A DNA stretch of 64,000 nt. Source: Serinus canaria. Taxonomy: Eukaryota; Chordata; Aves; Passeriformes; Fringillidae. Made by a program: the position numbers and the translations under genes. Within the stretch, counting starts at the first letter, position 1. Each line of letters begins with the position of its first letter. The stretch is from positions 48,592,205-48,656,204 of the forward strand of contig NC_066343.1 of assembly GCF_022539315.1 (NCBI RefSeq), read 5' to 3'. Below, one piece after another: positions 37,192-49,856 of the stretch. A model generated the notes under the pieces. That model made no database searches. It saw only the letters and a list, made by a program, of their open reading frames with translations, and had not been told where the DNA came from.

Positions 37192-37260
37192 CGCGCGGAG
37201 CCGCGCGGAGCCAAGCCGAGTGGAGCCGAGCCGAGCCGAGCGGAGCCGGGCCGAGCCGCC
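37192..37260 (-). repeat. Degenerate GGCTC pentamer repeat in SLC1A1 5'UTR
   Basis: On the sense (minus) strand this tract is a run of CTCGG/CTCCG-type pentamers with a few variants, 34-102 bp upstream of the initiator ATG. It is probably transcribed as 5'UTR, although the start site is not mapped. Such a tract would fold strongly in RNA and could vary in length between individuals. Confidence 0.8.
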
Positions 37261-37459
37261 TGCGAGCGCTCCGCGGGGCTGCGCGCTTACCGCGGGGAGG
37301 CGGAGACGTTGCTCTTCACCTGGCAACCGGAGAGCCCGGCCCCCCGACCGCCCCTCGCTCGGCCGGCCCAACTGCCGGCCAGCACACCCAGCTCCTGCTG
37401 ACACTATTGGGGACAGCAGGTACACAATTTTCTTGCCAGATTTCCCCCCCGTGATTTGT

Positions 37460-40400
37460 CCCTGGTAGGCTTACATACCAAAATAGCCAAGAAGCGTTTA
37501 TTTTTTGTGCATCTCACTGTCAATGGTCTCCTTCTCCCTTCGCACCACAAGGCTGATTAAAGCATATATAATATTTGGACCCAGTTCCCTGTTGGTGAAT
37601 GGTTTTTAATATGTTTATAAACGTGCTGATTTTGATTGTCAAACCTGTAGCTCCATGGTGAATGCAAAAAACAAAGAGCCAAGCCCCACCAAAATCCGCC
37701 ATTGTCTTGCTGAGTGACATGAAGGAGAGAACCGAAGAGCAGAATGAAAGTTTATTTTACATTATTTAATTTCTCTTGATATCATCAATTTCTAACCATA
37801 CTCTACTGAGGTTTACCTATTTCTGTCTAAAACAACCGGGTAACTAAGGCCTGAAGGAGATCAGCAAAAACTGCAATTGAAAGCTTGTCACCTCTGCTCT
37901 TCACATGAATCTGGCTGTGCTGTGTGACAGCCTGGAGAAAGAAACAAGTGTGTACCTTGTTAAATTAGGTAAGAGCACTGAAATCCACCTGGATGAGAAG
38001 CAAGAGCTGTCATCAATCTCAAGCGTTAAAACCTGGACCTAGATGCAAAAATTCATATAGACATACCTAAAATTGTCCATATTTTTCAGATGTGTAGAAC
38101 AACTGCAGTTATTTGTTTGCATCTGTCATCAGGAGAATTTAATTTAAAAAAATAAGAGGTAGCCAAGTGGTAGAAAGGAAACAGTTGAGTAAATATATTA
38201 GTTTAATCAAGTCATAAAAGATGTCAGACCCCTTAAAAGGAAGGCTAACAAACTACCACATTACAAGCTATAGTAAAGCAAAACAAAAATAATTAATGCA
38301 AAGAAATGGTAAGAAACAACATGACTATGCCTAGACTTTGGTATGGAAATGTCCCAAAGTATGAGTGGAACTAAAGAAGCAAAAGGCACACTGGGTTTCA
38401 GGATAGGCAAGATCGGGCATACCTTGTGCAGAAGAGCTCTGACTTTGGATCTCATTGCCACAGGGTATAATTTTTAAAATTTATTATTTTCTCTCATATA
38501 TACTTGGAGTCGCAGATGTTGCTTTCAGTAAGACAAACATCTGATTTGCCTTAGGAGATGGAGGATTGGTGCCTCTCTAGATAGTAAGAACAAAATTATT
38601 TGCAAGGCATCTTCAGAATTTAGGCCTTCCTTTAATCTTCTCTTTATTCACCTTCTCATGTACCCCTTCTTACAACTTACTTTACTTCTCTTTTGAGCTG
38701 TTTTGGTGAGTTAGGGGAAATGATTCCAAGTCAGTTCCTGAAGACTAGTTAAAATAAGATTAGAATTTACTTATTTCTCTATTAAGGTTTTATATTTCTC
38801 TTAATACTTAAACATTAAGTATCCTTTTTTCACATTGAGGATTTCGTATAACCTTCTTGGTAGATCTAGAATTATCTGCAGCATTCTTAGGACAGAAAAA
38901 TGCCCTTCTGCTGGTACAAAACAATGTGATTGTAGCTGATATACTTCTTCTTTAACCTTGAAATACCTTAAAGGAGTTGCACAACCTTAGAAAAAACATA
39001 ATACAATCATGCTTTACAACTTGTGAAGGCTAGAGACAGATCTTATTTTTGTGTTCTGCAACAGCAAGACAATATATATTGAATAATATTGAAGATCTCT
39101 ATATACCTTTTGTTTTCTTTTACAGTACAATGTTCTATTATTTTCTGCTAGTGTTTTGTCCCTAAAAATATTTAAGGAAAAAAGCATGCCAAAGTTCTAG
39201 GGTTTTTTCCTTAATAATTGTCTTTTTTTTTTTTAACTATCATCAAAAGTAATTCCAAAGCCCTGAACTCAAAAAAAAAAAAAAAAAACCAACACCCAAA
39301 CCCACAAAGTTGATAACACAACACACAACACTGAAAATTAAAGAAGGGTGTTAAAAATACTAAGCCTGTGAAATAGGGATGTTTTAAACATCCTGATGAG
39401 CAAGCTGTTTTAAATTTAATTTTCCTATTATAGAATGATGGACATTGGCTTTGATCTTGGATGTAGAGTCAAGCTGGCAGTTTCAGTAAAGACAGCTATA
39501 AATTAAAAAACCTAACATCACAAAAAAAGTATCCTAATAAAATGGAGATGAAATTTAGCCCAAGCCCATGGATCACCCTTGAAATGTTGAAATTATTCTA
39601 AAAATCATTTAATCTATATGAAAAGACTAAAAGACATAACACTTTGCAAGACTGCCTGCTTGTACACCTAGTAAGTGCAACAACTTAACAAACATTAATC
39701 TGTATTCTATTTAAAACATTTTTTTCTTTTTGTCTTATTTTGAGACCTCGTGGAATCATTATGAAATTAATAGAATGCATCTGTGAAAAAATGTCAATAC
39801 ACTCTATCTGTAAAGATGATAAGAATATATTCTGGAGCTATAGTGATCACTGTTACAAAGTTGTCAGAGCAGATCATGGTTTAGACTCTATGCATGAAAA
39901 AATGCTTTAATTTTTTGTGTTTTTTTTTTTTTTTTTTTTGTGTTAATAAAACATACAGAGGAATCAGTCTTGAAAATGTAAACACTGTCCTGGGAAACAA
40001 TGACGTACATTGACCATGTTTGTTTGTTTTTTCCTGAAGGCTAAAATAATTCAGATTATTTTGTTGTAGTATTAGGAGCAGGCATTAATACATAAATATT
40101 CATTCTATTGACAAATTATTACCACGTGGTGACCTAATACTTGCACAACCATGTCTCAGCAATAACTTCTAATGTATAGAAAAATTGGAAGCTAAATTTT
40201 AAGTGAATTACTTAAGACCAGGGTAGGAATATTTTCAACATTTTGAGGCATATGAGTGTTTCAGTGCTGGGAGATGCAGAGCAGTCCTACTAGAGCATGT
40301 AAAGTACAGTGCAGTGCAGATCAGAGTGTAGCAAGGGGAAGCTTGCCCTTTCATACATCTTAAAAAAGATTTTAAGTGATTCTCATTAAGAAAGGGAAAA

Positions 40401-43400
40401 AAAAATCACTTCAGTTTTACTTATTTAGACATTCAACTTTTTCTGCATTGGTTAGCTTATTAATATAATTTGTATAAGTTTTGGTGAGAGTTGATTTGGT
40501 CCATAGAAAACTAATGAAGTGGCTTTTTCTTGTAGTTTATGGTGAGCATATAAAAGAAACTGCATCAAAAAAGAATTAAGAAAATTTTGAGTATTACATT
40601 TTTTAAAATGCTTTGATAAAACAACAGTATTAAAAAGATTTCAAAAAATGTGTGTTAATAATCTACATAAAATATGGGGAGGGGAGATGATGGTTTTATA
40701 TTTGCTTTTTTAATTTGAGGCCAGTCCACCAGATAGGAACTTTGCAATAGTTTTTTAATAACATAAAGCCATGAGTATATACAAATTTTGAAAACACAAA
40801 CTGATCAGTTTCTGTCTAGTATCTCTTGTCTTAATAAGAAAATAATGCAATAAAAATTGTAGCATTTCTAAGTTCAGTGAAGTGCCAAAGCATGTGGAAC
40901 AAAATGTACAAAGATTTTATGTGTCTTATCTCTATAAATACTTTAGTGTTATCAAGCACCCAAAATCGCAGAATTTTTCCTTATAGCCTGGAACACGTGC
41001 CTCCTGGCATCTGACCTCAAAGTTTAACTTCTATATACGCTACATAATATAGCGTATGTGATAAGAAAAAATATATGACTGGAAAAAAAATTCCTCCGCT
41101 GAGATTTACCTGATAGATGCACTGATGGTCCTCAAGGGTAGAGCTGATGGGGTGCTGATTTTATATCTGGGGCTATGATACTGGTTTAATAGCAGTAATG
41201 CCTTTTCTTTCACAGTTGCTGTTTAATCCAGAGTAGTTTTAAGCTACCAGAACCTTTATCGGTATATTTAATTAATCCAACCCTTTCTTATAATTTTAAA
41301 GTCATATATATTTCTGTTTCAGTAGCTGATTCAGAATACACAGAGGGATCCATCTAACTACTTAGAACTTCCAGAATATTACCTATAAATTAGGTGCTTT
41401 ATCTTCAGTTCACGCTGGTTTTTCTACTCTTACCAAAGACACCTTAAACCTTATCAAATTAGTCATCCTTCATTCTTTCTTCAAGTTCGTCATGAGCTTT
41501 TTTAGAATTGTTGAATAACACGTTAAAATACAAATAACAGTAGATAAAAAGATCTGGATTTGAGCTAGAATTAGCAAAGAGAGAACATTGGGAGGGGTTT
41601 TTGTTTGCTTGGGTTTTTTTTTTCTTTGCTTGTTTTGGGAGGGTGTCAGTGGGTGTTAGGGTTTTATTTTGTTTTGGTTTGTTTTCCTTTATTAAATGAA
41701 ATCCTGTGCCAGATCAACAGGATTTTATTGTTGTTGGAGTCACAACTGAGAGGAAGACAACAGGTGCAGATGGGATTTTTGTTTGCTAGCTTATAGCCTT
41801 CTAATACTAAATATCTTTTTTTTGCTACCAAAACCCAGTTTTGGTAACTAAATGTTCTTTTATCAACAATTTTTCACTGTTGGTATCAAAACTCATCTGT
41901 GTCAAACTAACATATAAGAATAATGATGAAAAAGTATTAGAATTCCTTGATAATGGTTTACCTGTTAAGCTTTTAAAACCTTGGATGTGGAACTCTACTT
42001 TCTAGATCACTTCTGGATTTCTTAGTAAAATGTGTTCTTGCTTCAGTAAAAATACTGTATCTATTGTCACTTATTTTAATGAAATTTAGAAGATGTTGTG
42101 TCCGTGTCTTACTTGGAGGAATTTCTATCAGTGAGAATGTGTGATTATTTTTTCTTGTTTCAAGTAGTGTAAATATTTCATACTTTGCTTATACGTTCTC
42201 CCAGCTGCAGACATTTTAAATTGCAAGAAAGTAGGCAAGCAGAGTGGGAAGGTGGCATCAAATGTGTTTCACAGGCCGAGATTTAAATAGTAGTTATGTA
42301 CTATTAACAGAAGGCTAAAGGAAAGCCAAGCTCTGAAAATCATTACAGGCAGACACATTTACAAAGTCCCTAATTTCTGATTTGCCTAGAAAGAATTATG
42401 GCATATCTGTGAAGTGATCATGAACCAGCAGCTGTGTAAATCCAGGTGCATACTGTGGTAATGGTTTTAAAAATTGTTCTTCCTTTTCCTAAATATTCAG
42501 CCACTTAAGAGTCCATGATTAAAGCTAGACCAATATGACTGCAAATAGTTTTCCTTCCTAATTACACAAAGTGGGTAAGTATAAACAACAAGGATAAGTA
42601 TGAAGAACGCATGTTTCTCACAACACTCTTTTTAGCTTCATGTGCAAAGGAGTCGTGGTAGTATCTCTGTCAGAGAATATCAGCATGGCAGGGATGAGGT
42701 TTGTGTTGAAGGATGATGTCTTCACGGGCAAAATTTTTCAGTAACCAACTTCTAAATCTTTGTAGAGAAGACAAATAGATCCACTATCTGGAGTGGAGGC
42801 TTACCTTTTTATTTCTGATTTCTGTAATATCTTCTCACCAGCTGACTCAGAAATGAACTCTACTTAAGGCAAATGACTAAAAGGAGTTTGAACTAGACCT
42901 GATATATATTTCTAAGATTTTTGAGCTGTGGATCAGGCATTATTGTTTTCAGATGTGACTTGATATTGGGTGTTGCACAGGACATATTGTTCTTTGGCAC
43001 ACCAACAAGTACAAGTCAATTCCATCTCAGAAGAAGAGTTACTTCACAGCAGCGCCAGCATCTGACCTCTAGGCCCATGTGAAAAGGCTGGATCTTTCCT
43101 GTAGTGGCAATCATGTCTCTTCATCTTGAAAAATTAAGAGGTAAAACTATGTTGAACAAATACCACTTTATTAGCATAATAGTAATTTTTTCCCCAAATG
43201 AAGATGATGATATTTTCTTGCCATATTGGAGTAACATCCATTTAACCTCCATGCTACATTAAGTACGTATGTATTAATACAAGGTAATGGTGAACAAGCA
43301 AAAATTATAGGATAATATTCTACTGCTGCTCCAGCAACTCTGCAGGCTGCCTCATTATGTGAGATATGTTACAAGTAGCCACACTAATACATATGTAATT

Positions 43401-44104
43401 ACAAAATTATTGATTCTAGCAGATAGTTGCTTTTTACTAGTCTTCACAAATGACATAAATGAAATTGAAGGACACGGTTCACCCACACTCCATTTGGACA
43501 TTTATTTTAATGAAGATGTAATGAAGCAGAACATTTTCTGGATAGAAGATGATGATAGCAAATGACAAAATTATTTTGGAACTCAAATCTCTTGGTAGCA
43601 CATTGAAATGGATGAGTGGGTGAACACTAATTTAGAAAATGTTCAGCAAGTTTGAGGTAATATGTTAACTTAGATAGCCAAAGATCTGAAGAGCAAAGTT
43701 GAGAAAGGCATTCAGAATTATTGGCTATGCAACTCAAAAATGAATTATAGGCATACGATTTGACCTTCTGGGACATTTCAAGAGCTGAAAATACTCAGTG
43801 CCCTTAGCATCTTTTCTAGGCAGAACTAAACAATCATTGTATTCCCAATTTGTTCTAAGGAGTTTTATCAGAACATTTGGAGTTTTAGCATGGTCTGTGT
43901 CTAAGCCTCAGCTTTTTTAGTTGCCTGCACACATTATAATGAAAACATCTAATTGTGAACCAGGATTCTACTTCAAAATAATGTGAAAAAAAAAAAAGTG
44001 AAAAAATACAATGGTAATGCACTGTAAATGGTTCAAGGAAAGAACTCATCTTTTAAAATATTTTAAAATCTCATTTTATCTGATACCTAGCCTTCTTTCC
44101 AGTA
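37460..44104. other. Non-coding region upstream of SLC1A1, proximal part
   Basis: AT-rich sequence with no gene, CR1 or LTR recognised. It contains several homopolymer runs (T near 39219-39235, A near 39270-39287, T near 39921-39940) and a small 8-bp-stem palindrome near 41035-41057. Regulatory elements may be present but cannot be called from sequence alone. Confidence 0.8.
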
Positions 44105-44419
44105 CTTGTTGGGACCCTACAAGAAAAACAGAGACAGACATTTTAAAAGAGCATGTAGTGACAGGACAAGGCGAATGGCTTCAAACCTCAAGAGAGTAGG
44201 TTTATATTAGACATTAGGGTTCTTTACTGTGAGGGTGGGAAGACACTGGAACAGGTCATCTAGAGAAACAGTTGATGCCCCATCCCTTGAGGTGTTCAAG
44301 TCCAGGCTGGATTGAGTTCTGAGTGTCCTGGTCCACTGGAAGGCTTCCCTGTCCACGGCAGGGGAATTGGAATTAGATGATCTTTAAGCTTCCTGCCAAG
44401 CAAAACCATTCTATGATTC
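44105..44419 (+). mobile_element. CR1 LINE 3' fragment
   Basis: This plus-strand piece includes TTTACTGTGAGGGTGGGAAG, CACTGGAACAGGTCATCTAG, and the terminus AACCATTCTATGATTCT, which are typical CR1 3'UTR and 3' end. It is strongly 5'-truncated, as most CR1 copies are. Confidence 0.9.
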
Positions 44420-45770
44420 TAAATCTAGTCTCTTCAAACATTCGCCCTTGTTCTTTCACCATATGCCCTTGTAAAAAGTCTTTCTTTGGCTTTTTTGTAG
44501 ATTCCTTGTAGATGCTGTAAGGCTGCTAGAAGGTTTTCCTTGAGCCTTTTCCAGGCTGGAAAATCAAACTGTCTCAGCATGTCTCAGCATGTCTTCATAA
44601 AAGAGGTGCTCCAGTCCCCTGGTCACCATTGTGGCCACTCACTTCAACAGGTCCATGTCCTTCTTATGTTGGGGACCCCAGAGCTGGATCCAGTACTATA
44701 GGCTGGGTCTCACAAGAGTAGAATAGAGGGGCAAAATTACCTCCCTTAACCTGCTTGTCACAATTCTTGTGCTGCAGCCCAGGAAATGGTTGGCTTTCTG
44801 GGCTGCAAGCTCACTTTGCTAGGTCATGTCAAGCTATCAAGCAACAGCCCATGTCTTCAGGGCAGCGCTCTATCCATTCATTACTCAGCCTGTATCCGTG
44901 TTTGGGATGACCCAGCACCAAGGTAGGCACTTGTATTTGACCTTGTTGAACTTCCAGAGTTTTGCACAGGCCCACCTCTCCAGCCTGTCCAGGTCCCTCT
45001 GGATAGCATCCCTGCCCTCCAGTGCATTCGCTGCCCACAGACTGGTGTCATCAGCAAACTTGCTGAGGGTGCTTCCACTGTCAGTGCCACTGCCATTAAT
45101 ACTATATAGCACTGGTACCCTGAAGAACACCACTCATCACTGGTTTCTACTTGGATATCAAGCTGTTCCCACAAGTCTCTAAGGGCTACCTCCCAGACAA
45201 TTCCTTATCCACATAGTGTTCCACCCACCAAATTTGTGTCTCTCTCCAGTTTAGAGACAAGGATGTCATGTGTGACAGTGTCAAATGCTTTGCAAAAGTC
45301 CAGGTAAATGATGTCAGTTGTTCCTCCCTCATCCATCAGTGACATAACCCTTCATAGAAGACCTCCAAACTTGTTAGGCAAAATTTGCCCTTAGTGAAGC
45401 CATGCTAGCTGTCACCAATCACCTCCCTGTACCTCCATTCCACAAGGATATACTACGTGACCTTACCAGGCACTGAGATGAGATTAATAGGCCTGTAGTT
45501 CCCTAGGTGGACCTTATTTCCCTTTTAAAAAATGGGGATTATATTTACCAACCAGTGGATTGCCACAATTTCTCAAATATGATACAGAGCTTAGCTACTT
45601 CCTCCATCAATTTCCTCGGGATCTGCAGCTGTATCTCATCAGGTTTATCTCAAAGTCCACCTGACCCTTGGACCATCATTCTGTGTATCCTTTCTCCATG
45701 CTTTTTAATTTCTTCTGAGAGAATTTCTACAAGAGCTAGGGAATGAAAGCTGTCAAAGTGTATATTAACC
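44420..45770 (-). mobile_element. CR1 LINE with reverse transcriptase remnant
   Basis: About 1.35 kb of CR1 lies in minus orientation. On the minus strand at about 45060-45038 it still encodes KFADDTSL, the F/Y-A-D-D box of the RT catalytic core, followed downstream by the DLDRLERWA segment typical of CR1 ORF2. The 44,560-44,830 part matches the 3' end of the ORF and 3'UTR. Stops and frameshifts show that it is dead. Its 3' end abuts the 3' end of the plus-strand CR1 at 44105-44419. Confidence 0.9.
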
Positions 45771-46379
45771 CAGGAGAAATAGGGTGAACACCATGGCTTA
45801 CCATGTCTCCACAAACATAGATGAAGTGCTGGCTGATAAATTACAGCCCTCCCTGAACTGCAATGAAATTTATGCCAAAATTTTTAGCTGCAAGAAAAAA
45901 GCTGGTGTTATAAAAATGCCCATGATTTGGAGACAATCTTATTTTGAGAACTGAAGCTTGGCCTTTGAGCTTTGGTTCAAACTGCATGGGAAGTCATAGG
46001 CCAAATTTTCATGGTTGTAGGAAAGCCTTAGACAGCCAAGCATCTGTCTCAGTGCATTAACTGCAGAAAAAGCCTGCTAGGAACAAGGAGGGGAAATGAA
46101 AGCAGTGTAGTGCAGAGGAGCCAGGTGCATGCTCAGCCAGTGTGGTAAGTAAATCTCATAAACAGCTGTTAGTATACAAGAGACAATATTTTAGTGCAAA
46201 TTATGCAAGCAGTTTGAACAGTAATATGGTCATTATTTCAATATATCGTGAAGGATGTTGTTGATAGTAGTTCATAGGAGACACAGCACTTACTGTCATT
46301 CTTAGTGCCATCTTTTCTAACTTTCGACTAATTTAGTCCTATTAATGCCTTTCAGTGCTTCAGTTTGCACTGGTTTAAA
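45771..46379. other. Unassigned non-coding spacer
   Basis: No gene or repeat was recognised in these 0.6 kb between a CR1 and a probable LTR. Confidence 0.7.
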
Positions 46380-47260
46380 ACCCAGGTGAAAAATTAAACC
46401 CATTAGAGCTGCCCCTTTTAATAATGTGGGGAACTAAGAGAGATTATAAATTGGAATCCCCCTACCCCTTCTGATAATGTGGGGAACTAAGAGAGATTAT
46501 AAATTGGAATCACAACTTACTGAAACAATCACAATAATCAGAAAATATTAGTAACAAAGACTGTAGAATTGGGAGAGAGAGGAGAGAGTTTTACCCACAA
46601 AAGGGTATTCACCGAACATCTGCCTGGGCACCAATCAGCACAATCTCTAAACACAGGCAAAATAGAGACCATCACCATGTGGCACCCAGCAAAACAGAGG
46701 CAGCATGCCAGGGAGGCTCCTGTGGCTCAACCTCCTCCTCCCCAGCCCAGAAACAATGGAAAATGGGGACAAAACAAAATCTGGAAAGCCACTTTTTCCA
46801 GATAAGGAGCTGTGGTGCAGAGACGCTCGCTCTGGTGGTGGCAGCAGTACAGGTGCAGGTTCTTTCTCTCTGCACTGACACAGTGGCAGCAGTGGTGGGG
46901 GTGCAGGGGCTCTCTCTCCACAACAGCGGTGGCAGCAGCAACAGAGTGGCAGCCAGCAGCTCCGGCGTGCTGGCCCCGATGGCTCCGACAGTTGTGATGC
47001 CAGCTCTATCCTGGTGCCTACAGGCAGGGCAGTCCGGGCTCCGCTCTGGCACACACCCTTCCATGTGCCCTGGCTAAAGATGGTGCCACTTCACTTTCTG
47101 CCCGTAGTGTTTTCCTGTCGAGGCCGCACTCCTCCAGCAATGATGTGGGTGATATGAAATACACAGCACCGAAAGCTCCATCCTCTTGTCCCTGTACCCA
47201 GGACAGAGTTCTTAGGCCTTAGGATTCTTACTTACCACCAGGGGTGTAACTATTGCTGGT
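46380..47260 (-). mobile_element. Probable LTR element with internal tandem duplication
   Basis: This G+C-richer block of about 0.9 kb in AT-rich surroundings contains a CAG/CTG-rich low-complexity centre (46820-46960). It shows features I associate, on the minus strand, with an avian LTR: GATTGGTGCCCAGGCAGATG, a GTGGGTAAAACTCTCTCC segment, and a TTATAATCTCTCTTAG motif. The ORFs across it are low complexity. Ends, target duplication and family are not established. Confidence 0.45.
46412..46513. repeat. 55-bp-period tandem duplication
   Basis: Two copies of a unit containing ATAATGTGGGGAACTAAGAG and then AGATTATAAATTGGAATC start 55 bp apart (46421 and 46476). The copies differ mainly in the first few bases. 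It lies at the left end of the probable LTR element. Confidence 0.93.
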
Positions 47261-48865
47261 AAGGTAACAGTTAGAAGCGGTAAGCACTTCTAGTTAATTA
47301 ATTGCAATAGCCAAAGGAGAAGACTTGAGGCTTTGCTTCAGTCTTCCTGGTAATTAGCTTTTTAGAAATTGTTTAGCTGGAGATCAGTAAACTGCATAGA
47401 AGGAAATAGAATTAAAACAATGAGAAACTTTTTTTTTTTTTTTTTAGGTTTTAAAATGTATTTTTAGAAACTTGTGGTCACCAGTGGTAAGCAAGACTTC
47501 AACCTATGCTTCTAGCAAGTTTTATAACTAAGTTTCTGCAGGGCAGTTACAGCATAATTTCACTGTTTTGAAAGAAATGTCCTATAAGAACAAACAAATC
47601 TTTCTGAAAATAGCCTTTGGAGAGGCAAAATTTCCTGAGAAATAGCCGTGGAAACTCTTTGTCATCCAAAAGGACATAAAGTCCCTCTATACATCAGGAC
47701 TTAACTGCAGTACAGCAGATTTGCATGGTAAGGTTTTTGACGGATGAAATATGAAAGTATTTTAACAAGTGAGCAGGTTACTTTGTGCTGTGCTAGCAAA
47801 AGGACTTCATAGAAATGACCCCACATTGCTGGTCAGTATCAGGAGCCTGCAGAAGGCAGCTGTTGGCAGCAGCAAAAAGTATTCAAGAAGCAATCTGTAC
47901 ATAAATTCAGATAGATGAGTGCATGTGTGTACATTCATCCCCGTGCTTGTGTCCTCTTTTCACCTGCTAAGGAGCAGAGAGGACCTGGGGTCAAACGTGT
48001 AGCAGAATATTGTATTTCAAGTTAGTAGATTCAGTTGTAGGTGCACTTTAGAATTTCCAGAGATGTCTCTAGCTCCCCAGGTTCTCTCTATCTGGAGACT
48101 ATAGAAAGAGATGAGTATTGTTGTTCTCATGCAATCAACCAGTAGGAAGGAGCCAAACATGTTCTTTGTCAAAGCAGGAGTCACAACACAAAAATCATGT
48201 TGTATGATCTTCACAGTGTCAACTGACATTGGGTTACTTCTTTTCATCTAGTGTCAACTGACATTGGGTTACTTCTTTTCATCTAGTGTGTCCATGGGGT
48301 ATTCCATTTAGTCTAGAAAAGAAGAAAAGAAATTCTGATTACATTTAAATTCTGTTACTTTCAAATTATGACCACAAGCTTTCTTGAAAATGAAAGTATA
48401 TTCTACATTGAAAATGAAAATATAATAGCAGGGATAGAGTCTATTGTAGTGCTTATTTTCCTAGTCTCAAATTTTGTGAATGTAAAAGTCAGTAGTTAAC
48501 TTTAATGTGACACCATCCCAAGACAGTGACTAACGAAAGTTTTTTTTTTTTTTGTGGAGTCTGTATGTTGAAAATAACCAGCAAAAAATTTCTTCCTTTG
48601 AGGTGAAAGAGTATGTAGATAATTTAGGGCTGATAATCCTTTCTACCAACTTGTTACATTGCCTTTACAGGAAGATAAGAAGATACATACAGGGAGATAT
48701 TTGCCCCATAAATGGTGTGTTGGTCACTAAGTTTTCAGCCCTAATAGCATGGCATGTCTTCATGATTTGCAGGAAACAGCAAAGAATTCAACCTGGACAG
48801 ATCAAGGCACAAAATCTCAGAACATGTGATTTCTGAGTGTATGTGCTGAGAAAAACAACATCACA
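47261..48865. other. Unassigned non-coding stretch
   Basis: AT-rich sequence with no gene recognised. It contains T-runs near 47429-47447 and 48541-48553, and the 35-bp tandem duplication at 48215-48289. Confidence 0.75.
48215..48289. repeat. 35-bp exact tandem duplication
   Basis: The unit beginning AGTGTCAACTGACATTGGGT occurs at 48215 and again at 48250 without mismatch, and five bases of a third copy start at 48285. Confidence 0.96.
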
Positions 48866-49856
48866 GAATCAGCTAATTTGGAAAAAAACGTTTGAGATCA
48901 TCCAGTCCAGCCTATTACTAAATACTACCTTGTCAACCAGACCATGTCACTGAGTGCCACATTTGTTTCCTTAACCATCCCCAGGGACAGTGAAAGGTCC
49001 ATGTCCCTGGGTAGCCCATTCCAATGTCTATCAGCATTTGTGTGAAGAAATGCCTCCTAATGTCCAACCTAAACCTCCCTTTGAGAAGCTTAAGACTATG
49101 TCCTCCTCTAATATTCATAGCTGCCTAGGAGAAAAGGCTGCCTCCCACCCGGCTACAACCTCTTTTCACGGAGTTGTAGAGAGTAATAAAGTCACCCCTG
49201 ATATTCCTCCTCTCCAGGCTAAGTGATCTCAGCTGCCTCAGGCACTCCTTACAGGACAAGAATTTCAGACTGCTCACCAATTTACTGCTCTTCTGTGGAC
49301 TTGTTTTACTACCCCTATGTCCTTCCTGAATTGAGGGGCCAAGAACTGAGCGTAGGATTCAAGGTGTGGCCTCACCAGTGCCAAATACGGAGGAAAAAAT
49401 CCCTGCCCTGCTCCTGCTGGCCACACTGTTGCTGGCACAGGCCAGGATGCCATTGGCCCTCTTGGCCACCTGGGCACTGCTGGCTCATGTTCAGCTGCTG
49501 TCACCAGCACCCCCAGCTCCTTTTCCTTGGGCAGCTTTGCAGCCACTCTGCCCCAGCCTGTGGCACTGCCTGGGGCTGCTGTGACCCAAGGGCAGGACCC
49601 AGCCCTGGGCCTTGTTGGACCTCACAGCACTGGCCTTGGTCCATGATCCAGCCTGTCCAGATCCCTCTGCAGAGCCTTCCTGCCCTCCAGCAGATCTGCA
49701 CTCCCACCCAGCTTGGAACCATCTATGAATCTGCTAAAGGTAGACTAGAGCCTCTCATCCAGATCACTGAAAAAGTTAGTAAACAGGACCAGGCACAACA
49801 CTGTTTTCCAGGGAACACCACCAGTGATGAGATTGAATATGCTTAACTGATTCTGA
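48866..49856 (-). mobile_element. CR1 LINE, about 1 kb, 5'-truncated
   Basis: The left end is a reversed CR1 3' terminus (CACAGAATCAGCTAATTTGG, then GAGATCATCCAGTCCAGCC). It runs through the GAAGAAATGCCTCCTAATGT and CTCTTCTGTGGAC-type 3'UTR segments into ORF2-derived sequence ending near 49856. Its 49448-49680 portion is almost identical to 53001-53233. Confidence 0.9.

Larger units (their letters stand above)
36390..37420 (-). promoter_or_regulatory. SLC1A1: CpG-island promoter and 5' region of SLC1A1
   Basis: About 1 kb of dense G+C and CpG surrounds exon 1, in sharp contrast to the AT-rich sequence on both sides. No TATA box lies at a sensible distance from the ATG. On the minus strand there is a CCAAT motif at 37410-37406 and an Sp1-like GGGGCGG at 37354-37348, both upstream of the start. 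This is the arrangement expected of a broad CpG-island promoter. The transcription start itself cannot be placed from sequence alone. Confidence 0.85.

Noticed and set aside
36604..37401. 265-codon plus-strand ORF through the CpG island
   Set aside because: Low-complexity Arg/Pro/Ala/Ser translation antisense to exon 1; long ORFs are expected by chance where stop codons are depleted by high G+C.
43359..43565. 68-codon plus-strand ORF
   Set aside because: AT-rich, no motif and no neighbouring exon-like segment.
46647..47077. Overlapping 130-135-codon ORFs on both strands
   Set aside because: They arise from CAG/CTG-rich low-complexity DNA inside a probable LTR; several frames are open at once, which argues against real coding.
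49223..49846. 207-codon plus-strand ORF
   Set aside because: It is antisense to a CR1 copy and translates repeat sequence; not a gene.
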